NCBI GenBank assembly: GCA_026000755.1
Contig: BNZC01000001.1
Span: forward strand, 62,001-126,000
From: Clostridia bacterium
Lineage (GTDB): Bacteria; Bacillota; Clostridia; Lachnospirales; Lachnospiraceae
Length of the DNA: 64,000 bases
Reading direction: 5' to 3'
Shown: piece by piece, positions 17,765 through 25,620 of the stretch
How positions within the stretch are numbered: the first letter of the stretch is position 1
Layout of the letters: every line of letters starts with the position of its first letter
Translations under genes and position numbers: made by a program
The notes under the pieces: model-generated
Seen by the model: only the letters and a program-made list of their open reading frames with translations
What the model was told of the DNA's origin: nothing
The model's database searches: none

Positions 17765-18964
17765 ATGGCAGATCATACAATCAAAACAGCAGAAGAACAT
17801 TTACTTCACACCTACAATCGTTTCCCTGTCACCTTTTGTCGGGGCGAGGGGGTCTACCTCTATGACGAGAACGGGAAACAATACTTAGATTTTGCGGCGG
17901 GGATCGGCGTTTGTGCCTTAGGTTACGCCCACCCGGAGTACACAAAGGCCTTGCAGGGGCAGGTAGGGCAACTCCTACATACCTCAAATCTCTATTATAA
18001 CCGCCAAATTGCAAATGCCGCCAAACGTGCCACAGACGGTGCAAAATTAGAACGTGTATTTTTTACAAACAGCGGAACAGAAGCCATTGAAGGAGCAATC
18101 AAAGCGGCGAAGAAATATGCTTATCAGCGGGATGGGCATACGGATCATGAAATTATCGCCATGAAAGGCTCTTTTCACGGCAGGAGCTTGGGTGCTTTGT
18201 CCGTCACGGGCAATCTCCATTACCAAGAAGCCTTTGCGCCTTTATTGCCGGGCATTCGCTTTGCCGATTTTAACGATTTAGACAGCGTAACAGCCCTAGT
18301 CAATGAAAAAACCTGTGCCATTCTCTTAGAAACAATACAAGGGGAGGGAGGGATTTACCCTGCGACAAAAGAATTTTTACAAGAGGTGAAAGCCATTTGC
18401 GAAGCGAAGGATATTTTATTACTATTAGATGAAATCCAATGCGGTATGGGGCGTACAGGCGAAATGTTCGCTTGGCAGCAGTATGGCATCCGCCCCGACA
18501 TCATGGCAAGCGCAAAGGGCTTGGGTGCAGGCGTGCCGGTAGGCGCATTTTTTCTCACAGAAAAAGTGGCGGAACAATCCTTAGTTCCCGGCGACCATGG
18601 CACTACCTACGGCGGAAATCCCTTTGTGGGTGCGGCGGTAGATGCCGTATTTACGATTTTTGAGAAAGAGAATGTGATAGGAAATGTACAAAAATTAACG
18701 AAGTCTTTGGAAGAAACCTTGGATTCCTTTATTGAAAAGTATGACTTTGTAGCGGCACGCCGGGGTGTAGGCTTCATGCAGGGGCTTGTCCTTTCTGTTC
18801 CCGTAGGGGAAGTGGTGAAAAAAGCTTTGGAAGAAGGACTGGTTGTGCTGTCTGCGGGCAGTGATGTACTGCGGTTTTTGCCACCGCTTATTATAGAAGA
18901 AAAGCATATTGGGGAGATGGCGGAGAAGTTGAAACGAGTGTTTGATACCTTTGCGAGTGAATAA
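17765..18964 (+). CDS. argD: Acetylornithine aminotransferase (class III PLP aminotransferase)
   Basis: 400-residue aminotransferase, most like ArgD, converting N-acetylglutamate semialdehyde and glutamate to N-acetylornithine; the family often also works in lysine synthesis. Signatures are YLDFAAGIGVCALGYAHPEY, FTNSGTEAIEGAIK, FHGRSLGALSVTG, LLLDEIQCGMGRTG and the PLP Lys in ASAKGLGAGVPVG. The frame is open from 17741, but the ATG at 17765 follows AAAGGAGA and was chosen. Other arginine genes are absent from the window. Confidence 0.9.
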   Translation: MADHTIKTAEEHLLHTYNRFPVTFCRGEGVYLYDENGKQYLDFAAGIGVCALGYAHPEYTKALQGQVGQLLHTSNLYYNRQIANAAKRATDGAKLERVFFTNSGTEAIEGAIKAAKKYAYQRDGHTDHEIIAMKGSFHGRSLGALSVTGNLHYQEAFAPLLPGIRFADFNDLDSVTALVNEKTCAILLETIQGEGGIYPATKEFLQEVKAICEAKDILLLLDEIQCGMGRTGEMFAWQQYGIRPDIMASAKGLGAGVPVGAFFLTEKVAEQSLVPGDHGTTYGGNPFVGAAVDAVFTIFEKENVIGNVQKLTKSLEETLDSFIEKYDFVAARRGVGFMQGLVLSVPVGEVVKKALEEGLVVLSAGSDVLRFLPPLIIEEKHIGEMAEKLKRVFDTFASE

Positions 18965-19086
18965 GACTATGTGTTCTTGGTTTGTGTAAATTCAGATAGA
19001 GGAAAATGTTAAGTAAATCGAAATAAAATGTTTCATGATGATAAATGGGGTATTGTATCGTTAATCTGATTACAGGAGAGAAATTC

Positions 19087-19794
19087 ATGTATAAATCAAT
19101 GCTTGCAGATCATTTAGAATATACTCTCATTCGCTCCAAACGGAAAACCTTAGCCCTGCATGTAGGTGGCGGCGAAATACAAGTTCGTGCGCCCCTGCGT
19201 TTGTCCAAAAAAGAGATTGACCGATTTGTAACAGAGCATAAACAATGGATTATGGATAAACTGGCACTAGAAAAAGAACAGCAAGCGAAGAAAAAAGGAT
19301 TTATCCTAGACTACAACACCAAGCTTTTGTGGCGTGGTGTGCGCCAACCGATTATTTCGGAGGATCCGGCAGGAGGTCGTATTTGGAGGGACGAACATGG
19401 CTTTCATTTCCCCGGTGGTTGGGATGGGGATATGCTCAAACACAATGTGATAAAGCTGTATAAAATCTGTGCAAGGAACTATTTTCTGGAACGAGTGTTA
19501 TACTTTTCAAAAATCATGGAGGTATCGCCAACAGCTGTTAAGGTAAATTCTGCCAAAACCCGTTGGGGCAGTTGCTCGGCAAAGAAAAGCCTTAATTTTT
19601 CATGGCGTTTGTGTATGGCGGAAGATGAGGTGATTGATTCTGTTATTGTGCATGAATTGGCGCATTTGCAGGAAATGAATCATTCCAAGAATTTTTATGA
19701 CGTAGTTTATGCGATTTTGCCGGATTATGATGCCAGAAATGCAAAATTAAAATCGCTGTCAAAACAGTTACGTTTTGAGGATTGGGAGATGTAG
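19087..19794 (+). CDS. YgjP-like metallopeptidase domain protein (DUF45)
   Basis: 235-residue protein of the YgjP/DUF45 family, a zincin-fold group of unclear substrate. The zinc motif HELAHLQEMNHSKNF (HExxH plus a downstream His) is at about residue 197, preceded by the conserved TRWGSCSAKKSLNFSWRL. Start ATG 19087 follows AGGAGAG; an earlier ATG at 19045 has no ribosome binding site. Family membership is secure; the role is not. Confidence 0.85.
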   Translation: MYKSMLADHLEYTLIRSKRKTLALHVGGGEIQVRAPLRLSKKEIDRFVTEHKQWIMDKLALEKEQQAKKKGFILDYNTKLLWRGVRQPIISEDPAGGRIWRDEHGFHFPGGWDGDMLKHNVIKLYKICARNYFLERVLYFSKIMEVSPTAVKVNSAKTRWGSCSAKKSLNFSWRLCMAEDEVIDSVIVHELAHLQEMNHSKNFYDVVYAILPDYDARNAKLKSLSKQLRFEDWEM

Positions 19795-19869
19795 GTAGTA
19801 AGTGGAATAAAATCAGAACGGAAAAGCACGGTCAAAATGCTTATAGTTTAAGAATTTGGAGAGCAACAA

Positions 19870-20619
19870 ATGGACGAAAAAATAAAACGCTTATCAGAGC
19901 TGATTCACCACAGTAAAAACACTGTGTTTTTTGGCGGAGCAGGAGTATCCACTGAAAGCGGTATTCCGGATTTTCGCTCGGAAAAGGGCTTGTATGCCGC
20001 ACAAAAAGCCTATGGTCATAGTCCGGAAACCCTCTTATCCCACAGCCTATTTGTGGAAAAACCGGAATTGTTTTTTCGTTATTATCAAGAAAACCTAATC
20101 GCTCTTCATGCGAAACCAAATGCCGCACACCTTGCATTGGCAAAACTGGAACAGCAAGGTCTATTGCACGCCGTGATTACGCAAAATATTGACGGACTCC
20201 ATCAAGAGGCAGGTAGCCAGAGAGTCTACGAACTTCACGGTTCCAATTGGCGGCAGTATTGCATGGACTGCAGCAAAAACTATACACTGCCCTATATTTT
20301 GGACGAGGCACATTGCAAAGATAAGCTGATTCCTATTTGTGAAGTTTGCGGCGGCATTGTTCGCCCGGAGGTCGTACTGTATGAGGAAAGCTTAGACGAT
20401 ACCGTTGTCAGCGGGGCAATAGAAGCGATAGCAAAAGCCGATTTGTTAATCGTAGGCGGCACCTCCCTTGCAGTCTATCCTGCTGCGGGTTTACTGCGTT
20501 ATTTCAAAGGGAAAAACCTTGTTCTCATTAATAAAACTAAAACCCCTTATGACGGTGAGGCACAGCTGTGCATTCATGATTCTCTGGGAAAGGTGTTAGG
20601 CGGCATTAGTACCCTGTAA
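19870..20619 (+). CDS. cobB: NAD-dependent protein deacylase, sirtuin family
   Basis: Sir2-family enzyme, 249 residues, removing acyl groups from lysines with NAD. The NAD motif is GAGVSTESGIPDFRS, followed by TQNIDGLHQEAG with the catalytic His in ELHGSNW, and a zinc site of two Cys pairs (CMDCSKNY and CEVCGGIVRP). The C-terminal GGTSLAVYPAAG and NKTKTP motifs are present. It is a single gene convergent with the transporter at 20652. The symbol is by family similarity. Confidence 0.93.
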   Translation: MDEKIKRLSELIHHSKNTVFFGGAGVSTESGIPDFRSEKGLYAAQKAYGHSPETLLSHSLFVEKPELFFRYYQENLIALHAKPNAAHLALAKLEQQGLLHAVITQNIDGLHQEAGSQRVYELHGSNWRQYCMDCSKNYTLPYILDEAHCKDKLIPICEVCGGIVRPEVVLYEESLDDTVVSGAIEAIAKADLLIVGGTSLAVYPAAGLLRYFKGKNLVLINKTKTPYDGEAQLCIHDSLGKVLGGISTL

Positions 20620-20655
20620 CACCTAAAACTTTATTTAGATATCACAGGGTATTAG
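20608..20655. terminator. Possible bidirectional terminator between convergent genes
   Basis: TACCCTGT at the end of the sirtuin gene can pair with ACAGGGTA near 20644-20651 across an A/T-rich loop. Both convergent stop codons lie in or beside the arms. It has no long T-tract, so support is weak. Confidence 0.3.
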
Positions 20656-21083
20656 TCCCACTTAAAGATGAGAATCCCTGCGATGCAAATCAACATACCA
20701 AACAAGCGTTTCCATTCAAAAGTGACTTTTTCCACACCGAACATGCCGAATAATTCGGTCAGGTAGGCTACCAAAAGTTGAGCCACCAGAATAATCATGA
20801 CAGCTTTTGCCGGTCCAAGCATTGACATGCTTTTGATGACAGTATAGGTAATAAATGCTCCGATCACGCCGCCTAAGAGCATGTATTTGGGTTGCATTTG
20901 AAAAAGTGAAACAAAGCTTTTTCGATCACAGCTAATCCAGGCAATCATACATACGAGAAATGCCGAAAATTGTACCCAACTGTTGGCAAGCCACATGCTA
21001 CTGCTTTTTGTCAGTCCTGTATTAAAAATGCCCTGTATACTCATAAGTGCCCCGGAAAGGAGGGCTATTAGGATTCCAATCAT
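20652..21083 (-). CDS. DMT-superfamily small transporter, YdcZ/DUF606-like
   Basis: 143-residue membrane protein with about five hydrophobic segments. The motifs SGALMSIQGIFNTGLTK and GGVIGAFITYTVIKSMSMLG are typical of the DUF606/YdcZ branch of drug/metabolite transporters. Such proteins often occur as pairs; only one copy is seen here. The substrate is unknown. The downstream end faces the sirtuin gene. Confidence 0.8.
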   Translation of the reverse strand: MIGILIALLSGALMSIQGIFNTGLTKSSSMWLANSWVQFSAFLVCMIAWISCDRKSFVSLFQMQPKYMLLGGVIGAFITYTVIKSMSMLGPAKAVMIILVAQLLVAYLTELFGMFGVEKVTFEWKRLFGMLICIAGILIFKWD

Positions 21084-21159
21084 GGTGTTTGCTCCTATGT
21101 CGCTTTCAATTTACACATAGGATATCCCAAAAAAGGAGTTATTATACGAGAAGAACGTA

Positions 21160-22095
21160 TTACCGGGTAAACTCAAAATGCTGATAATCTTTCACCGTAT
21201 TCCAACTTCCACCCCAAGTAAAGCCATGGGAGGTAAACAGCTTATAAGCCAAATCGTTTTTATCAATCTTATAAGCAAAGCTGTTGTTTCTGTCCGCATA
21301 GGCAGATCCATTTGAGGGATCAATAATGGTTTCCCCGTTTTTGCCGGTGCGGATATAGGGATTGTATCTTGGGTTGATGTCAATGGCAAGCCCTAAGCTG
21401 TGTTTTGAGAGGTGGGTTGTTCCCGCAACTACTCGATAATTAAAGGCGGAAGAGTTATTATCCGCCATGGAACGGTCATCATCACCGCCGTATTCATCTA
21501 CAAGGTGCATTTTCTCAATGGGATAGTTATTTTCATAGAGTTCTTTTAGAATGCCGCAAACGGTATCGGCAAGTGCTTCATTTACAATCAGTTCCCCTAC
21601 ATGACTTTCCCCGTCAAATCCCTTGTGGAGTATGCGAAGGTGGCGTAATTGTGCAGGTTTGATTTGATTGTTTTCTTTGTAGGATATGCCATTAATTCGC
21701 CCCAAAATATCCTCGCTGATAGGAGAAACAGAAAAGAGTGATGTGATGTCCGTGACATTTAAGCGTTCTTTGTCTACAATACTTCCTGCTGTCATATGAT
21801 TCACCTCGTAGGTGGATAGTTGCATGATTGGTTCAGCGGCAGTTTCTGTTGCCTGAGTAGCTGTCGCTTCGGGGGGAGTCAGCAGTTTGTTACCGATGGA
21901 AAGCCCTGTATTTGCACCTTCTGCCACAATGTTTCCCGCTGTCGTAAGACTCGCTTCATCAATGGAAGCCCCTGTATTTGTGTTTTCCATTTCTTTTTGC
22001 TCGCTTTCATTTCCCGTTCCACAGGCATTTAGAGAAATAATAGTTATACTCAAAAAAAGTAGAGATATAACCATCCTTATGTTTCTGTTTATCAT
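21160..22095 (-). CDS. Lipoprotein peptidase of the M15/VanY family
   Basis: 311-residue lipoprotein: signal peptide with lipobox LNAC, an Asn/Thr/Glu/Ala-rich linker to about residue 120, then an M15-like peptidase domain. Zinc ligand motifs are SKHSLGLAIDINP (His and Asp) and KDYQHFEF (His), as in D-Ala-D-Ala or L-Ala-D-Glu carboxypeptidases of M15. It probably trims peptidoglycan stem peptides outside the membrane. A GTG 12 bp upstream lies inside the GTGGAG ribosome binding site, so ATG 22095 was chosen. It starts 27 bp after the shortened rnfB and may be read from the rnf operon. Confidence 0.85.
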   Translation of the reverse strand: MINRNIRMVISLLFLSITIISLNACGTGNESEQKEMENTNTGASIDEASLTTAGNIVAEGANTGLSIGNKLLTPPEATATQATETAAEPIMQLSTYEVNHMTAGSIVDKERLNVTDITSLFSVSPISEDILGRINGISYKENNQIKPAQLRHLRILHKGFDGESHVGELIVNEALADTVCGILKELYENNYPIEKMHLVDEYGGDDDRSMADNNSSAFNYRVVAGTTHLSKHSLGLAIDINPRYNPYIRTGKNGETIIDPSNGSAYADRNNSFAYKIDKNDLAYKLFTSHGFTWGGSWNTVKDYQHFEFTR

Positions 22096-22122
22096 TTTAT
22101 GCTCCACTAAAACAATACCAAC

Positions 22123-22413
22123 CTACTCCGCAGAAACGCTCATAATAGCACCAATCTGCTCCGTTAAAGCCCCACGCCCTACAGGACAGGCGTTTGTCTT
22201 TGCCGCACCCTCTACAATAGCAGCAGCAAGAGTACCGCAGCCGGCATGGCCACAGGCACCGCAGTTGACACCCGGAAGGAGGGCGAGGATTTTTTCCTCC
22301 CGCTCATCAATTTCTACTTTTAATTTCTCTCCTGCAAAACACAAAAAAAATCCGATTAATGCACCTGTACCGCCTACAATCAAAGCGGCTTGCACAATTC
22401 CTACTATGTTCAT
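22123..22413 (-). CDS. rnfB: RnfB subunit, truncated to its N-terminal half
   Basis: Subunit of the Rnf ferredoxin:NAD oxidoreductase. Only 96 residues are present: the membrane anchor (about 4-26) and the Fes-type [4Fe-4S] motif CGACGHAGCGTLAAAIVEG with a later Cys in NACPVG. The frame stops after QIGAIMSVSAE. The C-terminal ferredoxin-like domain with two or more [4Fe-4S] clusters, present in usual RnfB proteins of about 260 residues or more, is absent, and no remnant of CxxCxxC motifs lies before the peptidase gene. The rest of the operon is intact, so the loss is notable. A sequence error would not explain the missing DNA. Confidence 0.85.
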   Translation of the reverse strand: MNIVGIVQAALIVGGTGALIGFFLCFAGEKLKVEIDEREEKILALLPGVNCGACGHAGCGTLAAAIVEGAAKTNACPVGRGALTEQIGAIMSVSAE

Positions 22414-22489
22414 GTGATTCCTCCGTGTAAATATTTTTCTTTCCTATTCGCAATCCACTTCGCTCCTTGCTCATAAACGCAGGTCGCTA

Positions 22490-23062
22490 TTAGATCACTC
22501 CCGAAAATCCAAAAAACGCAATTGCCATCAGTCCTGCTGTCACCAGCACAATAGCGGAACCGGCAAAGGCTTTCGGTATATTATTGTATTCCATTTTCTC
22601 ACGAAGTCCCGCCATAATGATGATGGCAATGGTAAAGCCCACCGCTGTGAAAAAGCCATTTACCACACCGTGCAGGATGCCGTAATCCTGTTGCACATTT
22701 TTTAAGGCAACGCCAAGCACGGCACAGTTGGTAGTAATCAGCGGCAAATACACACCCAGGGATTTATGCAAGGGTGGCATGGATTTTTTCAGGAACATTT
22801 CCACCAGTTGTACCAGAGCCGCAATGACCAAGATAAATACAATGGTCTGTAAATAATCGAATTTTGGATACAAGATAAACTTGTAGATACAGCTTGTCAC
22901 AAAAGAGGAGAGTGTGATGACGAAAATAACCGCCCCACCCATTCCTGCCGCTGTTTCCACTTTCTTTGATACGCCCACGAAAGGGCAAAGCCCGAGGAAC
23001 TGGCTTAATACTACATTGTTTACAATGGCGGATCCTACTGCGATAATCAGCAATTCTTGCAT
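22490..23062 (-). CDS. rnfA: Rnf complex membrane subunit A
   Basis: 190-residue integral membrane subunit with six predicted helices. It begins MQELLIIAVGSAIVNNVVLS and continues with the RnfA/NqrE signature GLCPFVGVSKK. It has the family's conserved TTNCAVLGVALKN segment, containing the Cys that with its RnfE partner binds an intramembrane iron-sulfur centre. It lies 13 bp after rnfE. Confidence 0.95.
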   Translation of the reverse strand: MQELLIIAVGSAIVNNVVLSQFLGLCPFVGVSKKVETAAGMGGAVIFVITLSSFVTSCIYKFILYPKFDYLQTIVFILVIAALVQLVEMFLKKSMPPLHKSLGVYLPLITTNCAVLGVALKNVQQDYGILHGVVNGFFTAVGFTIAIIIMAGLREKMEYNNIPKAFAGSAIVLVTAGLMAIAFFGFSGVI

Positions 23063-23075
23063 TTGTACCGACCTC

Positions 23076-23918
23076 CTATTCTTTCTTATCCTTAAACTCT
23101 ACAACACCGGAGCTGCAAGTATTTTTCTCCGCACAGCGGACACAATCATCTGCAAGACATCCTGCCGCAGGAGCCAGTGGTCGCCCCTTTTTTTCTGCCC
23201 GTTCCCTTACCACATTCATCACTGCCACCAGTACCGCCAATACGAAAAATGCTCCGGGAGCCAACACGAAGATGGTAATGGGCGTATAGCCCAAGCGACC
23301 ATTTTCGGCAAGGGGTAAGATCTGAAAACCAAAGACTTCACCTGCACCTAAGATTTCACGCACCAGTCCGATTGCCAACAAGCCTACGGTAAAACCAAGT
23401 CCCATGCCCAGTCCGTCAAAGAGCGATGGCAGTACGGGATTTTTGGAAGCGTAGCTTTCTGCACGCCCCAAAATAATGCAATTTACCACAATCAGCGGAA
23501 TATAAATGCCAAGGGAGTGGTACAAGGATGGGATATAGCCCTGTAACAGAAATTGCACAATGGTCACAAAAGAAGCCACAACCACAATAAATGCGGGCAT
23601 ACGTACCTCATCCGGAATGATGTTTCGAAGTAGGGAAATCAAAAGGTTCGACATCACCAGTACGAGGGTGGTGGATAAACCCATGCCAATGCCATTTATG
23701 GCGGAAGTTGTAACTGCAAGGGTAGGACACATACCAAGCAGTAAGATAAAGATGGGGTTTTCCTTAATCACTCCATTGTAAATGCGTTCTATGCAGGCAG
23801 CGGTATTTGCCTTGCTACTTGTATTAACGCTGTCGGCAATAGGTACCTCCACCTCGTTATCTGCATTTTCATTTGCAGTCGTATTTGTATTAATATTCTC
23901 ATTACTATCTGTATTCAT
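23076..23918 (-). CDS. rnfE: Rnf complex membrane subunit E with extra terminal regions
   Basis: 280-residue RnfE. The core (about 46-245) has six helices with NPIFILLLGMCPTLAVTTSA and IPLIVVNCIILGRAES. Two additions stand out: a hydrophilic N-terminal 43 residues rich in Asn, Thr and Glu, and a C-terminal tail with CLADDCVRCAEKNTC (four Cys). The tail could bind a metal; this is inference. The start at 23918 has GGGAGG upstream. Confidence 0.93.
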   Translation of the reverse strand: MNTDSNENINTNTTANENADNEVEVPIADSVNTSSKANTAACIERIYNGVIKENPIFILLLGMCPTLAVTTSAINGIGMGLSTTLVLVMSNLLISLLRNIIPDEVRMPAFIVVVASFVTIVQFLLQGYIPSLYHSLGIYIPLIVVNCIILGRAESYASKNPVLPSLFDGLGMGLGFTVGLLAIGLVREILGAGEVFGFQILPLAENGRLGYTPITIFVLAPGAFFVLAVLVAVMNVVRERAEKKGRPLAPAAGCLADDCVRCAEKNTCSSGVVEFKDKKE

Positions 23919-23981
23919 TTACGCCTCCCTCTTTCCGGCAGTTGTTCATGACAGTTTAGCTCTCGTTCTGACATTGCTTCC

Positions 23982-24581
23982 TCACCCATTTATACTTCGA
24001 AAATAGCTCAAGGCCAGATTCACTGCATTCGTAATTGCCCGTGAGGTAATCGTTGCACCGCTAATGGCTTGAATTTGGTTTTCCTTTGTCACCTTATCCT
24101 TGGTCAGTTCAAAGGAATCCACATCCTTGCCCTCAAATTGGGAATAAAAGGGTTTATCTTCCGCCTTCATGCCAAGTCCTGCCGTTTCATTAATAGAGGT
24201 GAGAGAATAGCCGTTTACTGTACCTTCTAAGGTAATGCCAACCGAAAGGGTAAGATCCCCGGAATAGCCGGTATGGGAGGTGACAGAAATCACATAGCCT
24301 AAGTCGGTATCATCTTTATCTTTTGCCACAACCGCATCCACGATGGTATTATCGGGATAGTCGCTTGCCTCCGTAAATTCTTCTGCCGTTGTTTCGTTAA
24401 AAGCGGTATAAGCTTCAAAATGATCCGCTTCTTCAAATACATTTTTGTAAGCATTTTGTTGATTTTTCTCAGAGACCGCCGCAATGGGTTTTTTTGTTGC
24501 TTCATAGACCAAGCCTAAGAGCAGTCCTGCCACCACCGTAATGGCTGTTAAAATAAGGGCATTTCTTACAATCTTATTCAT
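23982..24581 (-). CDS. rnfG: Rnf complex FMN-binding subunit G
   Basis: 199-residue membrane-anchored flavoprotein. One N-terminal helix (about 8-27) is followed by an FMN-binding domain ending with SGATITSRAITNAVNLAL, in which a Thr of the SGAT(I/T) motif is covalently flavinylated in the family. ATG 24581 follows GGGAGGAG. The 91-bp gap to rnfD contains a duplicate of the rnfD tail. Confidence 0.94.
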   Translation of the reverse strand: MNKIVRNALILTAITVVAGLLLGLVYEATKKPIAAVSEKNQQNAYKNVFEEADHFEAYTAFNETTAEEFTEASDYPDNTIVDAVVAKDKDDTDLGYVISVTSHTGYSGDLTLSVGITLEGTVNGYSLTSINETAGLGMKAEDKPFYSQFEGKDVDSFELTKDKVTKENQIQAISGATITSRAITNAVNLALSYFRSING

Positions 24582-24642
24582 GTATCATTCTCCTCCCTAT
24601 TTATTCTTATATTCTTAGTAACTCCTTGTTCACTATTGTTTA

Positions 24643-24672
24643 TCACCCACTCAATCAAGGGTATAAAATCTC
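24643..24672 (-). repeat. Duplicated tail of rnfD
   Basis: On the minus strand this non-coding stretch repeats the end of rnfD: CCCTTGATTGA(G/A)(T/C)GGGTGA occurs here and again inside rnfD about 68 bp upstream (24711-24730). It now lies between the rnfD stop and the rnfG ribosome binding site. Confidence 0.6.
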
Positions 24673-25620
24673 CTATCGTTCCCCACCCTTTCCAAAGGGT
24701 TTTGGAATCGTCACCCGTTCAATCAAGGGAACCAAGAGATTTCCGAAAATAATGGCAAAGGAACAGCCTTCCGCCGATGCGCCAAACATACGAAACAGTC
24801 CGTTTAGAACGCCTAAAAGGATACCGAACACAATCTTTCCTCGGGGTGTGATGGGAGAGGTACTGTAATCCGTTGCCATGAAAAAGGCTCCTAACATAAT
24901 GCCGCCGCCGCATAACTGGGCAACCGCAAATCCAAGGTCAAATCCATGCCCGCCAAATAAGAGGATAAATACTACAAAGCTAATCAGATAGGAGGCGGGA
25001 ATACGCAAGTCAATAACGCCCATCAAAATAAGGAAAATCGCACCGATTAAAATGGCAATCACCGAGGTTTCCCCGATGGTGCCGCCGATGGTGCCGATGA
25101 GCATTTGCAAGGTATCAACCGTTTGGCCTGCCTTTAATATGGCAAGAGGAGTAGGTCCGCTGACCGCATCCGTCTTATCAAATACGCTGGTTGCATAGGT
25201 TGTCATAGGTCCTGTAAAGGAAATCAAAAGAAAACATCTGGCGCCGAGAGCCGGGTTCATGAAATTCTGCCCCAAGCCGCCGAAGAGGCATTTTACCACA
25301 ACAATGGCAAAAGCACTACCCAGTATTCCCATCCACAAGGGTAAGGTTGGAGGGAGGTTTAAGGCCAACAACAAGCCGGTTACTACGGCACTTAAATCCT
25401 GTATGGTTTCTTTTCTTTTGGTGATTTTATTAAATGCCCACTCTGCAAGTACCGCAGAGGCGATGGTCACAAGTACCAGGAGTAGTGCAGAAAATCCGAA
25501 ATTGATGATTCCAAATAGGGTAGTAGGCAAAAGGGCAATAATCACATAAAGCATGATGCGATTTGTACTGCTCTTATCCCGTATATGAGGGGCGTGTGAT
25601 ACCGGAAATAACTGACTCAC
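24673..25620 (-). CDS. rnfD: Rnf complex membrane subunit D
   Basis: 315-residue membrane flavoprotein subunit (NqrB/RnfD family). It starts SQLFPVSHAPHIRDKSST and has multiple helices. The flavinylation region reads DAVSGPTPLAIL, with Pro where Ala is common in SGAT. FMGGLGQNFMNPALGAR-type loop residues are visible as GGLGQNFMNPALGAR. It overlaps rnfC by 4 bp. Confidence 0.94.
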   Translation of the reverse strand: MSQLFPVSHAPHIRDKSSTNRIMLYVIIALLPTTLFGIINFGFSALLLVLVTIASAVLAEWAFNKITKRKETIQDLSAVVTGLLLALNLPPTLPLWMGILGSAFAIVVVKCLFGGLGQNFMNPALGARCFLLISFTGPMTTYATSVFDKTDAVSGPTPLAILKAGQTVDTLQMLIGTIGGTIGETSVIAILIGAIFLILMGVIDLRIPASYLISFVVFILLFGGHGFDLGFAVAQLCGGGIMLGAFFMATDYSTSPITPRGKIVFGILLGVLNGLFRMFGASAEGCSFAIIFGNLLVPLIERVTIPKPFGKGGER

